This document shows positions 47,824 to 55,940 of a stretch of DNA of 64,000 nt, one piece after another. The stretch is from Amycolatopsis sp. FDAARGOS 1241 (GTDB lineage: Bacteria > Actinomycetota > Actinomycetes > Mycobacteriales > Pseudonocardiaceae). Positions within the stretch are counted from its first letter, which is position 1. Each line of letters begins with the position of its first letter. The notes beneath the pieces were generated by a model. It did not search any database. It was not told the origin of the DNA and saw nothing but the letters and a program-made list of their open reading frames with translations. A program made the translations under genes and the position numbers. The DNA lies in NCBI RefSeq assembly GCF_016889705.1, contig NZ_CP069526.1:3906001-3970000 (forward strand), read 5' to 3'.

Positions 47824-48834
47824 TCAGCCGTGGTTGCCGAGCAGCCGCACGGTCGCGCGCTCCAGGACCGCCCGGGCTTCGTCACCGTCGAGCTTCGCGG
47901 CGCGCCGCGCGGCCGCGGCGATGGTCCGGCGGGACCGGTAGGCCGTCACCAGGCGCGGATTCACATAGGACGAGCGGCACACGGCCGGGGTGTTGCCCAG
48001 CGCCTCGGAGACCTCCCGCATCACGGCGGCCTCGGCGCGTTTGCGGCCGCGCTCGGACCGGGGCGGTTCGGCCGAGGCGAACGCCGTGGCCGCGAGCACG
48101 GTGGCGTTCCAGGTACGCAGGTCCTTGGCCGTGCAGTCGTCGCCGGCGAGCTCCTTGAACCGATCGTTGACGTCCGCGGCGTGGATCTCGTGCGGGCCCG
48201 CCCGCGTGCGGCAGACCAGCAGCCGGTCGCTGCCCGTGCGGCTGCGCAGCAGCGCGCGGATCACTTTCGCCAGGTCCGGGTCCTCGATGGACACCGTCCG
48301 GGCGAGGCCGCCCTTCGCCGGGTACTCGAACACGCAGGAATCGCGGCGAACACAGACGTGCTCCCGCAGCAGAGTGGCGACGCCGTGCGTGCCGTTCTCC
48401 TCCGCGTACTCCTCGCCGCCCGTGCGGAAAATGCCCCGGTCGAGCAGGCGCAGCGCGGCGCCCAGCACCCGCCGGCGCCCGAGCCCGCGCGTCGCGAGGT
48501 CCTCGTCCACACAGGCCCGCCATTCGGGCAAGCGCTTCGCCATCGCGAGCACGCGGTCGTGTTTCTCCTCGTCACGTTCCTTGCGCCACTGCGGGTGGTA
48601 GAGGTACTGGCGGCGGCCCGCCGCGTCGGTCCCGACGGCCTGGATGTGCCCGCCGGGTTCGGGCGAGATCCAGACATCGCGCCAAGCCTGCGGGATCACG
48701 AGGTCTTCGATGCGGGCGAGCGGGGCCGCGTCGGTGAGCCGCTCGCCGGACGGAGCGGTGTAGGAGAACCCGCGGCCACGGCGCCGGCGCCGGATGCCGG
48801 GCGAGGCGGGGTCGCCGTGGCGGAGCTTCGTCAC
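47824..48834 (-). CDS. DNA topoisomerase IB
   Basis: A 336-aa type IB topoisomerase of the short bacterial type. GIRRRRRGRGFSYTAPSGERL opens the N-terminal domain; IPQAWRDVWISPEPGGHIQA and YLYHPQWRKERDEEKHDR follow. The active site includes the catalytic Tyr in CRSSYVNPRLV near the C-terminus and KDLRTWNATVLAA. It relaxes supercoils by a 3'-phosphotyrosine link. GTG 48834 is 9 nt after the promoter hexamer; an in-frame ATG at 48939 with a possible RBS would add 35 residues. Confidence 0.85.
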   Translation of the reverse strand: MTKLRHGDPASPGIRRRRRGRGFSYTAPSGERLTDAAPLARIEDLVIPQAWRDVWISPEPGGHIQAVGTDAAGRRQYLYHPQWRKERDEEKHDRVLAMAKRLPEWRACVDEDLATRGLGRRRVLGAALRLLDRGIFRTGGEEYAEENGTHGVATLLREHVCVRRDSCVFEYPAKGGLARTVSIEDPDLAKVIRALLRSRTGSDRLLVCRTRAGPHEIHAADVNDRFKELAGDDCTAKDLRTWNATVLAATAFASAEPPRSERGRKRAEAAVMREVSEALGNTPAVCRSSYVNPRLVTAYRSRRTIAAAARRAAKLDGDEARAVLERATVRLLGNHG

Positions 48835-48843
48835 TCGCGGCGG

Positions 48844-48868
48844 ATACCCCTGCGCCACGATGAGCAAC
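48844..48868 (-). promoter_or_regulatory. SigB/SigF-type promoter of the topoisomerase IB gene
   Basis: Minus-strand GTTG (48865-48868), 15-nt spacer, GGGTAT (48844-48849), 9 nt before the GTG start. Confidence 0.6.
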
Positions 48869-48943
48869 CACCGTCCGGCGATCACCGCGCCCAGGGCGTA
48901 CGCTCGGTGTCCGCGGTTCAACCAGAAGCCGCCTGCCATCGTC

Positions 48944-48966
48944 TCTCCCGGGTGTGGCCCGGGAGA
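48944..48966. promoter_or_regulatory. Perfect 9-bp inverted repeat upstream of the STAS gene
   Basis: TCTCCCGGG (48944-48952) and CCCGGGAGA (48958-48966) are perfect inverted repeats around TGTGG. It lies 66 nt before the STAS start and just upstream of the topoisomerase's alternative ATG. It could be an operator or an RNA hairpin; no evidence decides. Confidence 0.5.
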
Positions 48967-49031
48967 CCGGAGACGGAGCAGGCCGGATCTGTGGCCCGCC
49001 GCCTCCCACGACGCGTCGAAGGAGGCGCGCC

Positions 49032-49433
49032 ATGACCCACCCCGTGCCCAGCACGTCGTTCGTCCACCTCGCGCGGTCACCGAGCGTGCTGGTGATCACC
49101 ACGGCCGAAGCGAGCATGGTGACTGTCCGCGGTGACGTCGACCTCACCATCACCGGCCGGCTCGCGGCACAGCTGGCCGAGGAGCTCGATCTCGCACCCA
49201 ACGCGCTCATCGTCGACCTGCGCGAGGTCACGTTCTGCTCGTCCGACGGCCTGAGCACACTCGTCGGCGCGCACGAAGCCGCGCGCGCGGCCGGTGTGCC
49301 GTACACGATCGTCACGGACCAGCACGCCGTACTGCGCCCGATCCGGTTGCTCGGCCTCGACCGGCTGCTGCCGATCCACGGCACGCTGCGCGAGGCGCAG
49401 GAGTGGCTCGGTCTCGTCGGCCGGCTGCGCTGA
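49032..49433 (+). CDS. STAS-domain anti-sigma factor antagonist
   Basis: A 133-aa STAS protein: MVTVRGDVDLTITGRLAAQL, then LIVDLREVTFCSSDGLSTLVGAHE with the site of regulatory phosphorylation (Ser in CSSDGLS). These are RsbV/SpoIIAA-like features. It could be the partner of the RsbW-like kinase at 4704 or of the STAS-HATPase protein at 53396. RBS GAAGGAGGCGC precedes ATG 49032. No GTTT-N15-GGGTA is seen upstream. Confidence 0.85.
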   Translation: MTHPVPSTSFVHLARSPSVLVITTAEASMVTVRGDVDLTITGRLAAQLAEELDLAPNALIVDLREVTFCSSDGLSTLVGAHEAARAAGVPYTIVTDQHAVLRPIRLLGLDRLLPIHGTLREAQEWLGLVGRLR

Positions 49434-49435
49434 GC

Positions 49436-50119
49436 TCAGCTGCCGGTCAGTTCCCGCAGCAGGTCGGCCAGACCGCCCGGCGCGCGGCCCTGCCGGCGCG
49501 GGCTCGTGAACACCACCGCCGCCGGTTCGTGGCAGCGGTGGAACCCAGCCTCGCCGAGGCGCTGCCACAGCGCGTGGTCCTCGCCGGTCGCGATCGGACC
49601 GAACCCGCCGACGGCGCGGTAGGCGTCCGCGCGGACGGCGAGATTGGCGCCGTAGACGTTCGGTTCGTCGCGGGCCACGATCCCGCGGTAGCGGGCGGCG
49701 GCGTCGCCGCTGCCCGGGAACGGCTGGGAGAGCCGGGCCGGACCGGCCGACGCGTGCCAGCCGCGGCAGGCACGATCCAGGTGGCGCCGCAGCCACGCGG
49801 GGGAGACTTCGGTGTCGGCGTCGGTGTTCAACAGGAGGACCTTCGCCGGGTCGTGCGCCGGTAGCGCGTCAAGGGCCGCGCGGCAGCCGAGGTCACGCAC
49901 GGCACCGATCGCGGTGGGCTGGGAATTCGGCACGACGCGGGCGCCGCTTTCCCGCGCGATCACGGCCGTTTCGTCGGTACAGCGGTCGGCCACGACGACC
50001 ACGGCGCGCTCGATCGTCGCGGGAAGCCTGGCGAGCGAGCGGCCCAGGGCGGCGAGGCAGCCGGGCAGGAGCAGGGCCTCGTCGCGAGCGGGCACGACCA
50101 CGGCGACAGCGTCGATCAC
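49436..50119 (-). CDS. Glycosyltransferase family 2
   Basis: A 227-aa GT2 enzyme: AVAVVVPARDEALLLPGCLAAL, VVVVADRCTDETAVIARESGA, the metal site LLNTDADTEVSPAWL (about residue 95) and NVYGANLAVRADAYRAVGGF. It is a short enzyme with no membrane tail. GTG 50119 overlaps the PIG-L/methyltransferase stop by 4 nt. Its operon partners suggest modification of a small glycosylated product. Confidence 0.85.
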   Translation of the reverse strand: MIDAVAVVVPARDEALLLPGCLAALGRSLARLPATIERAVVVVADRCTDETAVIARESGARVVPNSQPTAIGAVRDLGCRAALDALPAHDPAKVLLLNTDADTEVSPAWLRRHLDRACRGWHASAGPARLSQPFPGSGDAAARYRGIVARDEPNVYGANLAVRADAYRAVGGFGPIATGEDHALWQRLGEAGFHRCHEPAAVVFTSPRRQGRAPGGLADLLRELTGS

Positions 50120-51393
50120 CGGCGCCTCAGCACGTGCAGGAGGAACTCCTCGTCGTCGTGCGCCACCACGGCTTCGAGCCGCGGGTGCTCGAGCAGGCGG
50201 CGATGGGCGGCCCGACCGTCGCGCGGGGCTTCCGGCGCCCAATGACGCCAGTGGACAGCGGCGATCTCCCCGCCGGGCGCGAGGGACTCGGCAGCGCGCT
50301 CGACGGTGCGGTCGAGGTCCGCGTCGCCGAGGTAGTACAGCAGTTCGCCGAACACCACGAGGTCCACCGGCCCGGCCGGTAGCACGCCCGGTGCGGCTCC
50401 CTCGTGGACGTCCACAGAGGACATCCCTGCCGTGGCTTCCCGCGTTCGCCGTACGGCCTCGGGAACCGGGTCCGACGCCAGCAGGCGAGTGCACCGGCCG
50501 GCGAGCTCGCGCGTGAGCGCGCCGGTCCCGCAGCCGGGTTCGACGACCGTGCCGTAACGCTCGCAGGGCAGCGAAGCCAGTAGGAGCCCCCGTTTGCGGC
50601 GTTCATACCAGCTGGTGGCCACCTCCCACGGATCGGGCGAGCCCGCGTACAGCTCGGCGAACCGGCGCACGGGTGCCGACCGGGCAGGCGGCACGCGGAA
50701 GAACGTCTCGTGGGGACGGTCGAAGTGGGCCAGCACCTCCGGGGCCAGGATCGGCTCTTCCCCGCGCGGTCCGGGTTTCAGCTGCGAGCCGAACTCCCGG
50801 ATTCCCGCCGCTTTGGCGGCGCGCTCGCCGGCGGAGAGGCCGTACGCGCGGGCGAGGTGCCACGGGAGGCCTGGGGAGTCGGGGCGGCACCAGTGCCACA
50901 GCCAGATCGGGTACGCCCAGCAGTGCGCCGTGAGGGGTGCGGCGGCCACCGCCGCGCGCCCGGCGGCCTGGTGGTCGGGGTGTGGATCCTCCGGCCACGG
51001 CATCAGGCACAGCTCGCGCTCGGCCGCCCGCTCTCTCAACGCCTCGGTGAGCTCGCCGATGTGCCCGGCCAGCCCGGAATCCGGGAGCCCGAGCCAGATC
51101 GGCTCGACGCCGGTCAGTCCCTGGGCGTCGAGCGACCGCGCGAGTTCCACCCGCCGCGTGCGCCCGAGCAGACGGCGTTCGTCCGGCCCGGCGCCGGGAA
51201 ACGCGGCCTCGCCGTCGGTCGCGACAACAAGCGTCACGGCGGTACCCGCGGCGTGCAGGTGCTGCACAAGGCCGCTCGCGCCGAGCGTCTCGTCGTCGGG
51301 GTGGGCCGCGACGACGAGCGCGCTGCGGAACTCCTCATCCCGCCACGGCTCGAACTCGCGTGTCCACTCGGCTTCGGCCACGATCTGCGTCAC
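50116..51393 (-). CDS. PIG-L deacetylase fused to a class I methyltransferase
   Basis: A 425-aa fusion. Residues about 20-215 are a PIG-L/LmbE-type deacetylase with the zinc motif VVAAHPDDETLGASGL and PWPEDPHPDHQAAGRA. Residues about 235-425 are a SAM-dependent methyltransferase with VVEPGCGTGALTRELAG and GELLYYLGDADL. It would deacetylate an N-acetyl sugar and methylate a product. GTG 51393. The gene overlaps both neighbours by 4 nt. Its substrate is unknown. Confidence 0.87.
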   Translation of the reverse strand: MTQIVAEAEWTREFEPWRDEEFRSALVVAAHPDDETLGASGLVQHLHAAGTAVTLVVATDGEAAFPGAGPDERRLLGRTRRVELARSLDAQGLTGVEPIWLGLPDSGLAGHIGELTEALRERAAERELCLMPWPEDPHPDHQAAGRAAVAAAPLTAHCWAYPIWLWHWCRPDSPGLPWHLARAYGLSAGERAAKAAGIREFGSQLKPGPRGEEPILAPEVLAHFDRPHETFFRVPPARSAPVRRFAELYAGSPDPWEVATSWYERRKRGLLLASLPCERYGTVVEPGCGTGALTRELAGRCTRLLASDPVPEAVRRTREATAGMSSVDVHEGAAPGVLPAGPVDLVVFGELLYYLGDADLDRTVERAAESLAPGGEIAAVHWRHWAPEAPRDGRAAHRRLLEHPRLEAVVAHDDEEFLLHVLRRR

Positions 51394-52358
51394 GGCCGCA
51401 CCTCCAGCACCCGGCGGCCCAGCGCGGCGAGATCACGCTCGCCGTGGTGCTGGCGGACGAAGACCTGCAGGTCGGCCAGGCGCTGCGCGAACGCCCGGTC
51501 GCGGCCCAGCGGCCCGGGCCCGGTGATGCGGGGCGCGCGGTCGAGGACCTCGCGCGCCGCGTGCTCCACACTCGCCCGGCAGGTGTCGTTGAGCAGCGCG
51601 GGATCCGGTGCGTCTTCGAGGATCCCGGCGGTGGACCCCAGGAGGGCATCGGCCGATGCGACCGCGGCGTGCAGGGCGCCGAGGTGGGCGAGCTGGTGCT
51701 CGTCGGTCTTGCCGCGCAGGATTTCCCGCACCGAGTCGAGGATCCCGGCCGCACCACCGAGCCACACGGCCGCGACTCCGGTGCCACCGAAGACGAAGCC
51801 GGGCCGATCGACGTACCAGCCGGGCGGGCCGAGCACGGCCTCACCGGCCACCGGAACGTCGTGGATGACGACGTCGCCGCTGTCGGAGGCGTCCATGCCG
51901 AGCGCCTGCCACACCTCGGGGTGGCGTTCGACACCGGGCCGGCCGAGGTCGATCTCCACGAGCCGGTCCCGCGCGGCGACCAGTGCCCGGTCGAGTGTCG
52001 TGAGCCCGGAGCAGAACCGGACCGTCCCGGAGAGCCGGCCGTTGTCGAGCACCGCGCCGGTGCCGGCGGATTTCGCCGCCCACACGCCATACAGCGCGCC
52101 GGGTTCCGGTTTCCGGCCGGCCTCGGACAGGATCGCCACGGCGTCGGTGTGGCCCTCGGCCAAGCGGGCGAGGGCGAGGTCGCGGCGGCCGAACGCCGCC
52201 AGCGCGCGCCACCGCCGGAGCAGCCCGCCGTGGCCGGGCACGGGCAGGTCCAGGGCGCCGCTCGTGTGCAGTGCGCGCAGTTCGGCGGCGACCCACTCGG
52301 CGGTCCGGGACTCCGGAACCGGTTCCGGTGGCGCCGCGCCCATCAGCAAGGAGGTCAT
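51390..52358 (-). CDS. Acyl-CoA dehydrogenase family protein
   Basis: A 322-aa flavoenzyme. GRLSGTVRFCSGLTTLDRALVAA and MDASDSGDVVIHDVPVAGEAVLG match the ACAD middle domain; the C-terminal helical domain is shorter than usual (full enzymes are about 380 aa), and the N-terminal domain is also short. ATG 52358 was preferred over an in-frame start at 52385 because of GACAAGGAC spacing and the upstream gene's stop. It overlaps the PIG-L fusion gene by 4 nt (GTGA). Confidence 0.8.
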   Translation of the reverse strand: MTSLLMGAAPPEPVPESRTAEWVAAELRALHTSGALDLPVPGHGGLLRRWRALAAFGRRDLALARLAEGHTDAVAILSEAGRKPEPGALYGVWAAKSAGTGAVLDNGRLSGTVRFCSGLTTLDRALVAARDRLVEIDLGRPGVERHPEVWQALGMDASDSGDVVIHDVPVAGEAVLGPPGWYVDRPGFVFGGTGVAAVWLGGAAGILDSVREILRGKTDEHQLAHLGALHAAVASADALLGSTAGILEDAPDPALLNDTCRASVEHAAREVLDRAPRITGPGPLGRDRAFAQRLADLQVFVRQHHGERDLAALGRRVLEVRP

Positions 52359-52381
52359 CGGGGTAGTCCTTGTCGCCGGGG

Positions 52382-53236
52382 TCAACCGGGCGTGGTCTCG
52401 CCACCGAGCGCGGCGATGACCTCACCGCTGTAGTACGAGGACAGCCGGTCGGCGGCCAGGAAGACGTACGAGGGCGCCAGGTCGTCCGGGTGCGCCGCGC
52501 GGTTGAACGGGACTTGCGAACCGAACTTCTCGACTTTCTCCGGCGGGAAGGTCGAGGGGATCAGCGGCGTCCACACGGGACCGGGTGCCACGCAGTTCAC
52601 GCGGATCCCGCGGTCGGCCAGCGCCTGGGCCATCGAGTACGTCCACGCGTGGATCGCGCCCTTGGTGGCCGAGTAGTCGATCAGGGACTTGTTGCCGCGC
52701 AAGCCGTTGACCGATCCGGTGTTGATGATCGACGAACCCTCGCCGAGGTGCGGCAGCGCCGCGGCCGTCACGCGGAAGTAGCTGTGCATGTTCACGTCGA
52801 AGGTGCGCTGCCACTGCTCGTCGGTGAGGTCCTCGGGCGAGTCGACGGGCCACTGCACCGCGGCGTTGTTGACCAGCAGGTCGAGGCCGCCGAGCTCGTC
52901 GAGCGTGCGGGTGACCACGTCGTGGCAGTGCTGCGCGTCGGCGAGGTCACCAGGCAGCAGGACGCACTTGCGGCCCGCGGCCTCGACTCGGCTCGCGGTG
53001 TACTTCGCGTCTTCGTCCTCTTCGAGGTAGGCGATGGCGACGTCGGCGCCCTCCTTGGCGAAGGCGATCGCCACGGCCCGCCCGATGCCCGAGTCGCCGC
53101 CGGTGATCAGCGCGCGCCGGCCGGCCAGGAAACCGTGGCCCTCGTAGTCGTCCATCGTGTCCCGCGGCCGCGGCTCCATCTCCTCCGTAACACCGGGCGG
53201 CTCCTGCTGCTGCGGCGGGCGCTGTGTGTCGGACAT
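52382..53236 (-). CDS. SDR family oxidoreductase (general-stress type)
   Basis: A 284-aa SDR of the YhdF/YdaD type: a Pro/Gln-rich N-terminus (QRPPQQQEPPGVTEEMEPRP), the motif ALITGGDSGIGRAVAIAF at about residue 43, SVNGLRGNKSLIDYSATKGAI with Ser and YxxxK, and LGGETTPG at the end. Homologues in Bacillus belong to the sigma-B regulon. It opens a four-gene operon with ACAD, PIG-L fusion and GT2. RBS AGGAGATCGC precedes ATG 53236. Confidence 0.88.
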   Translation of the reverse strand: MSDTQRPPQQQEPPGVTEEMEPRPRDTMDDYEGHGFLAGRRALITGGDSGIGRAVAIAFAKEGADVAIAYLEEDEDAKYTASRVEAAGRKCVLLPGDLADAQHCHDVVTRTLDELGGLDLLVNNAAVQWPVDSPEDLTDEQWQRTFDVNMHSYFRVTAAALPHLGEGSSIINTGSVNGLRGNKSLIDYSATKGAIHAWTYSMAQALADRGIRVNCVAPGPVWTPLIPSTFPPEKVEKFGSQVPFNRAAHPDDLAPSYVFLAADRLSSYYSGEVIAALGGETTPG

Positions 53237-53275
53237 GCGATCTCCTGTGCGGTCATGGGTCGTTGCGCTTTGTGG

Positions 53276-53301
53276 TTACCCCGGTGACGGCCGTCCCAAA
53301 G
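53276..53301 (-). promoter_or_regulatory. Probable SigB/SigF-type promoter of the SDR-ACAD-PIG-L operon
   Basis: Minus-strand CTTT (53298-53301), 16-nt spacer, GGGTAA (53276-53281). One mismatch in the -35. The start is 39 nt downstream. Confidence 0.5.
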
Positions 53302-53329
53302 CCGCGGACCGCGCAGGCTCGGTGCGCGT

Positions 53330-53354
53330 GTTTGGTCCGCGGGACGGGGGGTTA
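53330..53354 (+). promoter_or_regulatory. Probable SigB/SigF-type promoter of the STAS-HATPase gene
   Basis: GTTT (53330-53333), 15-nt spacer, GGGTTA (53349-53354). The GGGTTAT hexamer deviates at positions 5-6. The start is 41 nt downstream. Confidence 0.45.
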
Positions 53355-53395
53355 TCAGCAACGGTGCCCCCGGATGCCCGGAAGTGGGAGGCGGA

Positions 53396-54133
53396 GTGAT
53401 CGCGGAGAACCTGCACGCGGTCCTGGGCCGGTGCGACCGGTTCTGGCTCCTCAGTGTCTCAGGTACGTTGGGTGCGGCTTCGCGACCGGATTTGCGCGAC
53501 TCGCTGCTCAAAGCCGCCGCCGACGCGTCCGACGGTCTGATCGCCGACATCTCGGGGTTGGACATTTGCAACCCGGACCAGGCGGGCGTGTTCGCGCTCG
53601 TCGCGCGACGGATCGAGGAGTGGCCTGCGGTACCGTTCGCGCTCGTGTCCGAGCGGGCGGACCACCGGAAACTCCTGCGCGAGCGCTCGGTCGACCGGTT
53701 CGCTTGCCTAGCCCCGGATCTCGGCGCCGCGGCCGAACGGATGGCGCGCCCGCGGCGGCAGCGGGCGCGGTGCGAGATCGAGAGCTCGCAAGGCGCGGGC
53801 CACGACGCGCGCGCGTTCGTGCGGTCCACGTGCGCTGCCTGGGGCGTGCCGGAGCTCGCAGACGACGCGGCGCTGATCGCCAGCGAGCTGGTGGAGAACG
53901 TGGTCCAGCACACCGGCTGCGAGCCCTCGCTGAGACTGGACCTGCGCCGTGGTTGGTGCGCTGTCGAGGTCCCCGACGACGACCCGGCGCCCGCGTTCCT
54001 GCGCGAGAGCGTCGCGGCCGAGCCCGGCCTGGGGCTGCGGATGGTGGCGCAGCTGGCCCGCGTGTGGGGCAGCAGCCCGGCGTGGCGGGGCGGCAAAGTC
54101 GTGTGGGCCGTGCTGCCTGCCCGCGCCGGGTGA
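53396..54133 (+). CDS. STAS and HATPase_c domain fusion protein
   Basis: A 245-aa protein that joins an antagonist-like and a kinase-like domain. The N-terminal about 110 residues look like a STAS domain (LIADISGLDICNPDQAGVF), without a clear phosphorylatable Ser. The C-terminal about 120 residues are an RsbW-like HATPase (N box ALIASELVENVVQHTG, G2 GLGLRMVAQLARV). It may combine partner-switching steps in one chain. GTG 53396 lies behind GGGAGGCGGA, better than GTG 53384. An unusual fusion. Confidence 0.82.
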   Translation: MIAENLHAVLGRCDRFWLLSVSGTLGAASRPDLRDSLLKAAADASDGLIADISGLDICNPDQAGVFALVARRIEEWPAVPFALVSERADHRKLLRERSVDRFACLAPDLGAAAERMARPRRQRARCEIESSQGAGHDARAFVRSTCAAWGVPELADDAALIASELVENVVQHTGCEPSLRLDLRRGWCAVEVPDDDPAPAFLRESVAAEPGLGLRMVAQLARVWGSSPAWRGGKVVWAVLPARAG

Positions 54134-54136
54134 GCG

Positions 54137-55285
54137 CTACAGCGGCGGGATCGCGCGGTGCTCGCGGATCAGCTCACTGCCGCGTTCGTAGTCCTGGTCC
54201 GCGTTGCAGGTGAGCACGCCGACGGCCGTGCCGCCGCGTTCGTACCAGACGGTGAACCCGCCGTCGCGCGACGCCGGACAGGCGTGGTCGAAGCCGTCGC
54301 CCCAGGCTGCGTACTTGAGCACGTGGTCGCCGATCTCCGACCAGAAGCCGGGAACCGCGTCCCACGACGCGGCCTCGCCCGCTGCGGACCGGCCCGCGAC
54401 TTCGCCCATGGCGAGGCCTTCGCCCCAGTGCTCGACGGCGAGTGCGCGACCGGCCGAAGGGTTGTGGGCGAAGGCGACGTCGCCTGCTGCGTAGACGCCG
54501 GGGCGGCTGGTGCGCAGGTGCTCGTCGGTGTGGACGCGGCCGCGCTCGACCGCCAGGCCGGCCTTCTCGGCGAGCCCGATGCGCGGGCGGATGCCGGTGG
54601 CGAGCAGCACGAGGTCAGTGTCGAGGGCCGGGACGAGTTCCGTGTGGACGCGGTGGCCTTCGGTGACGGACTCGAGCCGGGTTTCGCGCAGCACACTGAC
54701 GCCCTCGGCCTTGAGCCAGTGCAGGATCAGCTCACCGGCGTCGCGGCCGAGGCGCTGCTGCTGCGGAACGGACTCGGGACACAACACGGTGACCTGCACA
54801 CCCAGCCGCGCCAGCGAAACCGCCGCTTCGCAGCCGATGAACCCGGCCCCGACCACCACGGCGCTGCGGGCAGACCGGGCCGCCGACCGCAGTTCCCGCG
54901 AGCTGGCCAGGGAACGCAGGCAGCGGACGTCCGGGTGATCGGCACCGGGAACGGGCGGGCGCATCGGCTCGGCGCCCGTCGCGAGCACGCACCGGGTGAA
55001 GGGGTGGACCGCGCCGGACGCGGTGCGGACCTCGCGCTCGCCCAGTTCGACGACGGGATCGCCCAAAGTGACTTCGACGTCGTCGCCGGGACCCTCGAGC
55101 GCGATGTCGCCTTCCCCGGATTCGCCACGCAGGAAGTCCTTCGACAGAGGTGGCCGCGCGTACGGGGGGTTCGGGTCCGCGGAGAGCAGGCGCACCCGGC
55201 CCCTCCCGCCCGCTTCGCGGAAGGCCCGCGCGGCCGAGACGCCGGCCGGGCCGCTGCCGATCACCACCAGGGATTCGTTCGTCAT
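54137..55285 (-). CDS. NAD(P)/FAD-dependent ferredoxin reductase-like protein
   Basis: A 382-aa pyridine nucleotide-disulfide-type reductase: VVIGSGPAGVSAARAFREAG at the N-terminus, VVVGAGFIGCEAAVSLARLG for NAD(P) (about residue 145), and the second flavin motif GVYAAGDVAFAHN. It matches ferredoxin/rubredoxin reductases and could supply electrons to the Rieske or CDGSH proteins. ATG 55285 is 9 nt after a GGGTAG hexamer, so it is predicted leaderless. Confidence 0.87.
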   Translation of the reverse strand: MTNESLVVIGSGPAGVSAARAFREAGGRGRVRLLSADPNPPYARPPLSKDFLRGESGEGDIALEGPGDDVEVTLGDPVVELGEREVRTASGAVHPFTRCVLATGAEPMRPPVPGADHPDVRCLRSLASSRELRSAARSARSAVVVGAGFIGCEAAVSLARLGVQVTVLCPESVPQQQRLGRDAGELILHWLKAEGVSVLRETRLESVTEGHRVHTELVPALDTDLVLLATGIRPRIGLAEKAGLAVERGRVHTDEHLRTSRPGVYAAGDVAFAHNPSAGRALAVEHWGEGLAMGEVAGRSAAGEAASWDAVPGFWSEIGDHVLKYAAWGDGFDHACPASRDGGFTVWYERGGTAVGVLTCNADQDYERGSELIREHRAIPPL

Positions 55286-55294
55286 GCCCTTCGG

Positions 55295-55319
55295 CTACCC
55301 GGCCACCAGGTTCTCACAC
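55295..55319 (-). promoter_or_regulatory. SigB/SigF-type promoter (GTGT variant) of the ferredoxin reductase gene
   Basis: Minus-strand GTGT (55316-55319), 15-nt spacer, GGGTAG (55295-55300), 9 nt before the ATG. It overlaps the end of the UdgX gene. Confidence 0.62.
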
Positions 55320-55940
55320 CGCCCGCGCCGCCTCGAGATCGGCGACGAACTCCGCGCGGGCCGCCTCGCGGTCGGGTGCGCGCAGGACCGACGAGGGGTG
55401 CACGGTGACCACGGCGGCGTCGAACAACCCGGCCAGGTCGTCCGGCGGGGCCAGCGGCTCTCCCCGGTGCCGGGTGAGCCGGAACGAGGACCCGTACACC
55501 GACTGGGCCGCGGTCGCACCGAGCAGCAGCACCAGCCGCGGCCGCACGGCTCGCAGCTCCGCCACCAGCCACGGGCGGCACGCCACGACCTCGGTCCGCG
55601 ACGGCTTCTCGTGGATCCGGCGCTTGCCGCGCTCGGTGAACTTGAAGTGCTTCACCGCGTTCGTGAGGTAGAGCGCGTCGCGCTCGAACCCGGCTTCGGC
55701 CAGCGCCGTGTCGAGCAGCCGGCCCGCCGGGCCGACGAACGGTTTGCCCTGCTTGTCCTCCTGATCGCCCGGCTGTTCCCCGGCGACGAGGATGTCCGCC
55801 CGGCGCGGCCCTTCGCCGAAGACAGTCTGGGTGGCGTCGCGGTGGAGCCCGCAGCCGGTGCAGTCCGCGGCGGCCCGGCGCAACCGGGTGAGGTCCGTCG
55901 AATCCGGGGGTGCGGCTCCGTCCGCGCGCGTAGTCGGCAT
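55314..55940 (-). CDS. udgX: Uracil-DNA glycosylase of the UdgX type
   Basis: A 208-aa family-4-like uracil-DNA glycosylase. It has CTGCGLHRDATQTVFGEGP, the GEQPGDQEDKQGKPFVGPAG active-site loop, LTNAVKHFKF and the C-terminal VTVHPSSVL. The insertion KRRIHEKPS is the UdgX hallmark; its His forms a covalent bond with the uracil-derived site in characterised UdgX. The protein would bind or repair uracil in DNA. ATG 55940 is 9 nt after a GGGTAT hexamer. Confidence 0.87.
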   Translation of the reverse strand: MPTTRADGAAPPDSTDLTRLRRAAADCTGCGLHRDATQTVFGEGPRRADILVAGEQPGDQEDKQGKPFVGPAGRLLDTALAEAGFERDALYLTNAVKHFKFTERGKRRIHEKPSRTEVVACRPWLVAELRAVRPRLVLLLGATAAQSVYGSSFRLTRHRGEPLAPPDDLAGLFDAAVVTVHPSSVLRAPDREAARAEFVADLEAARAV

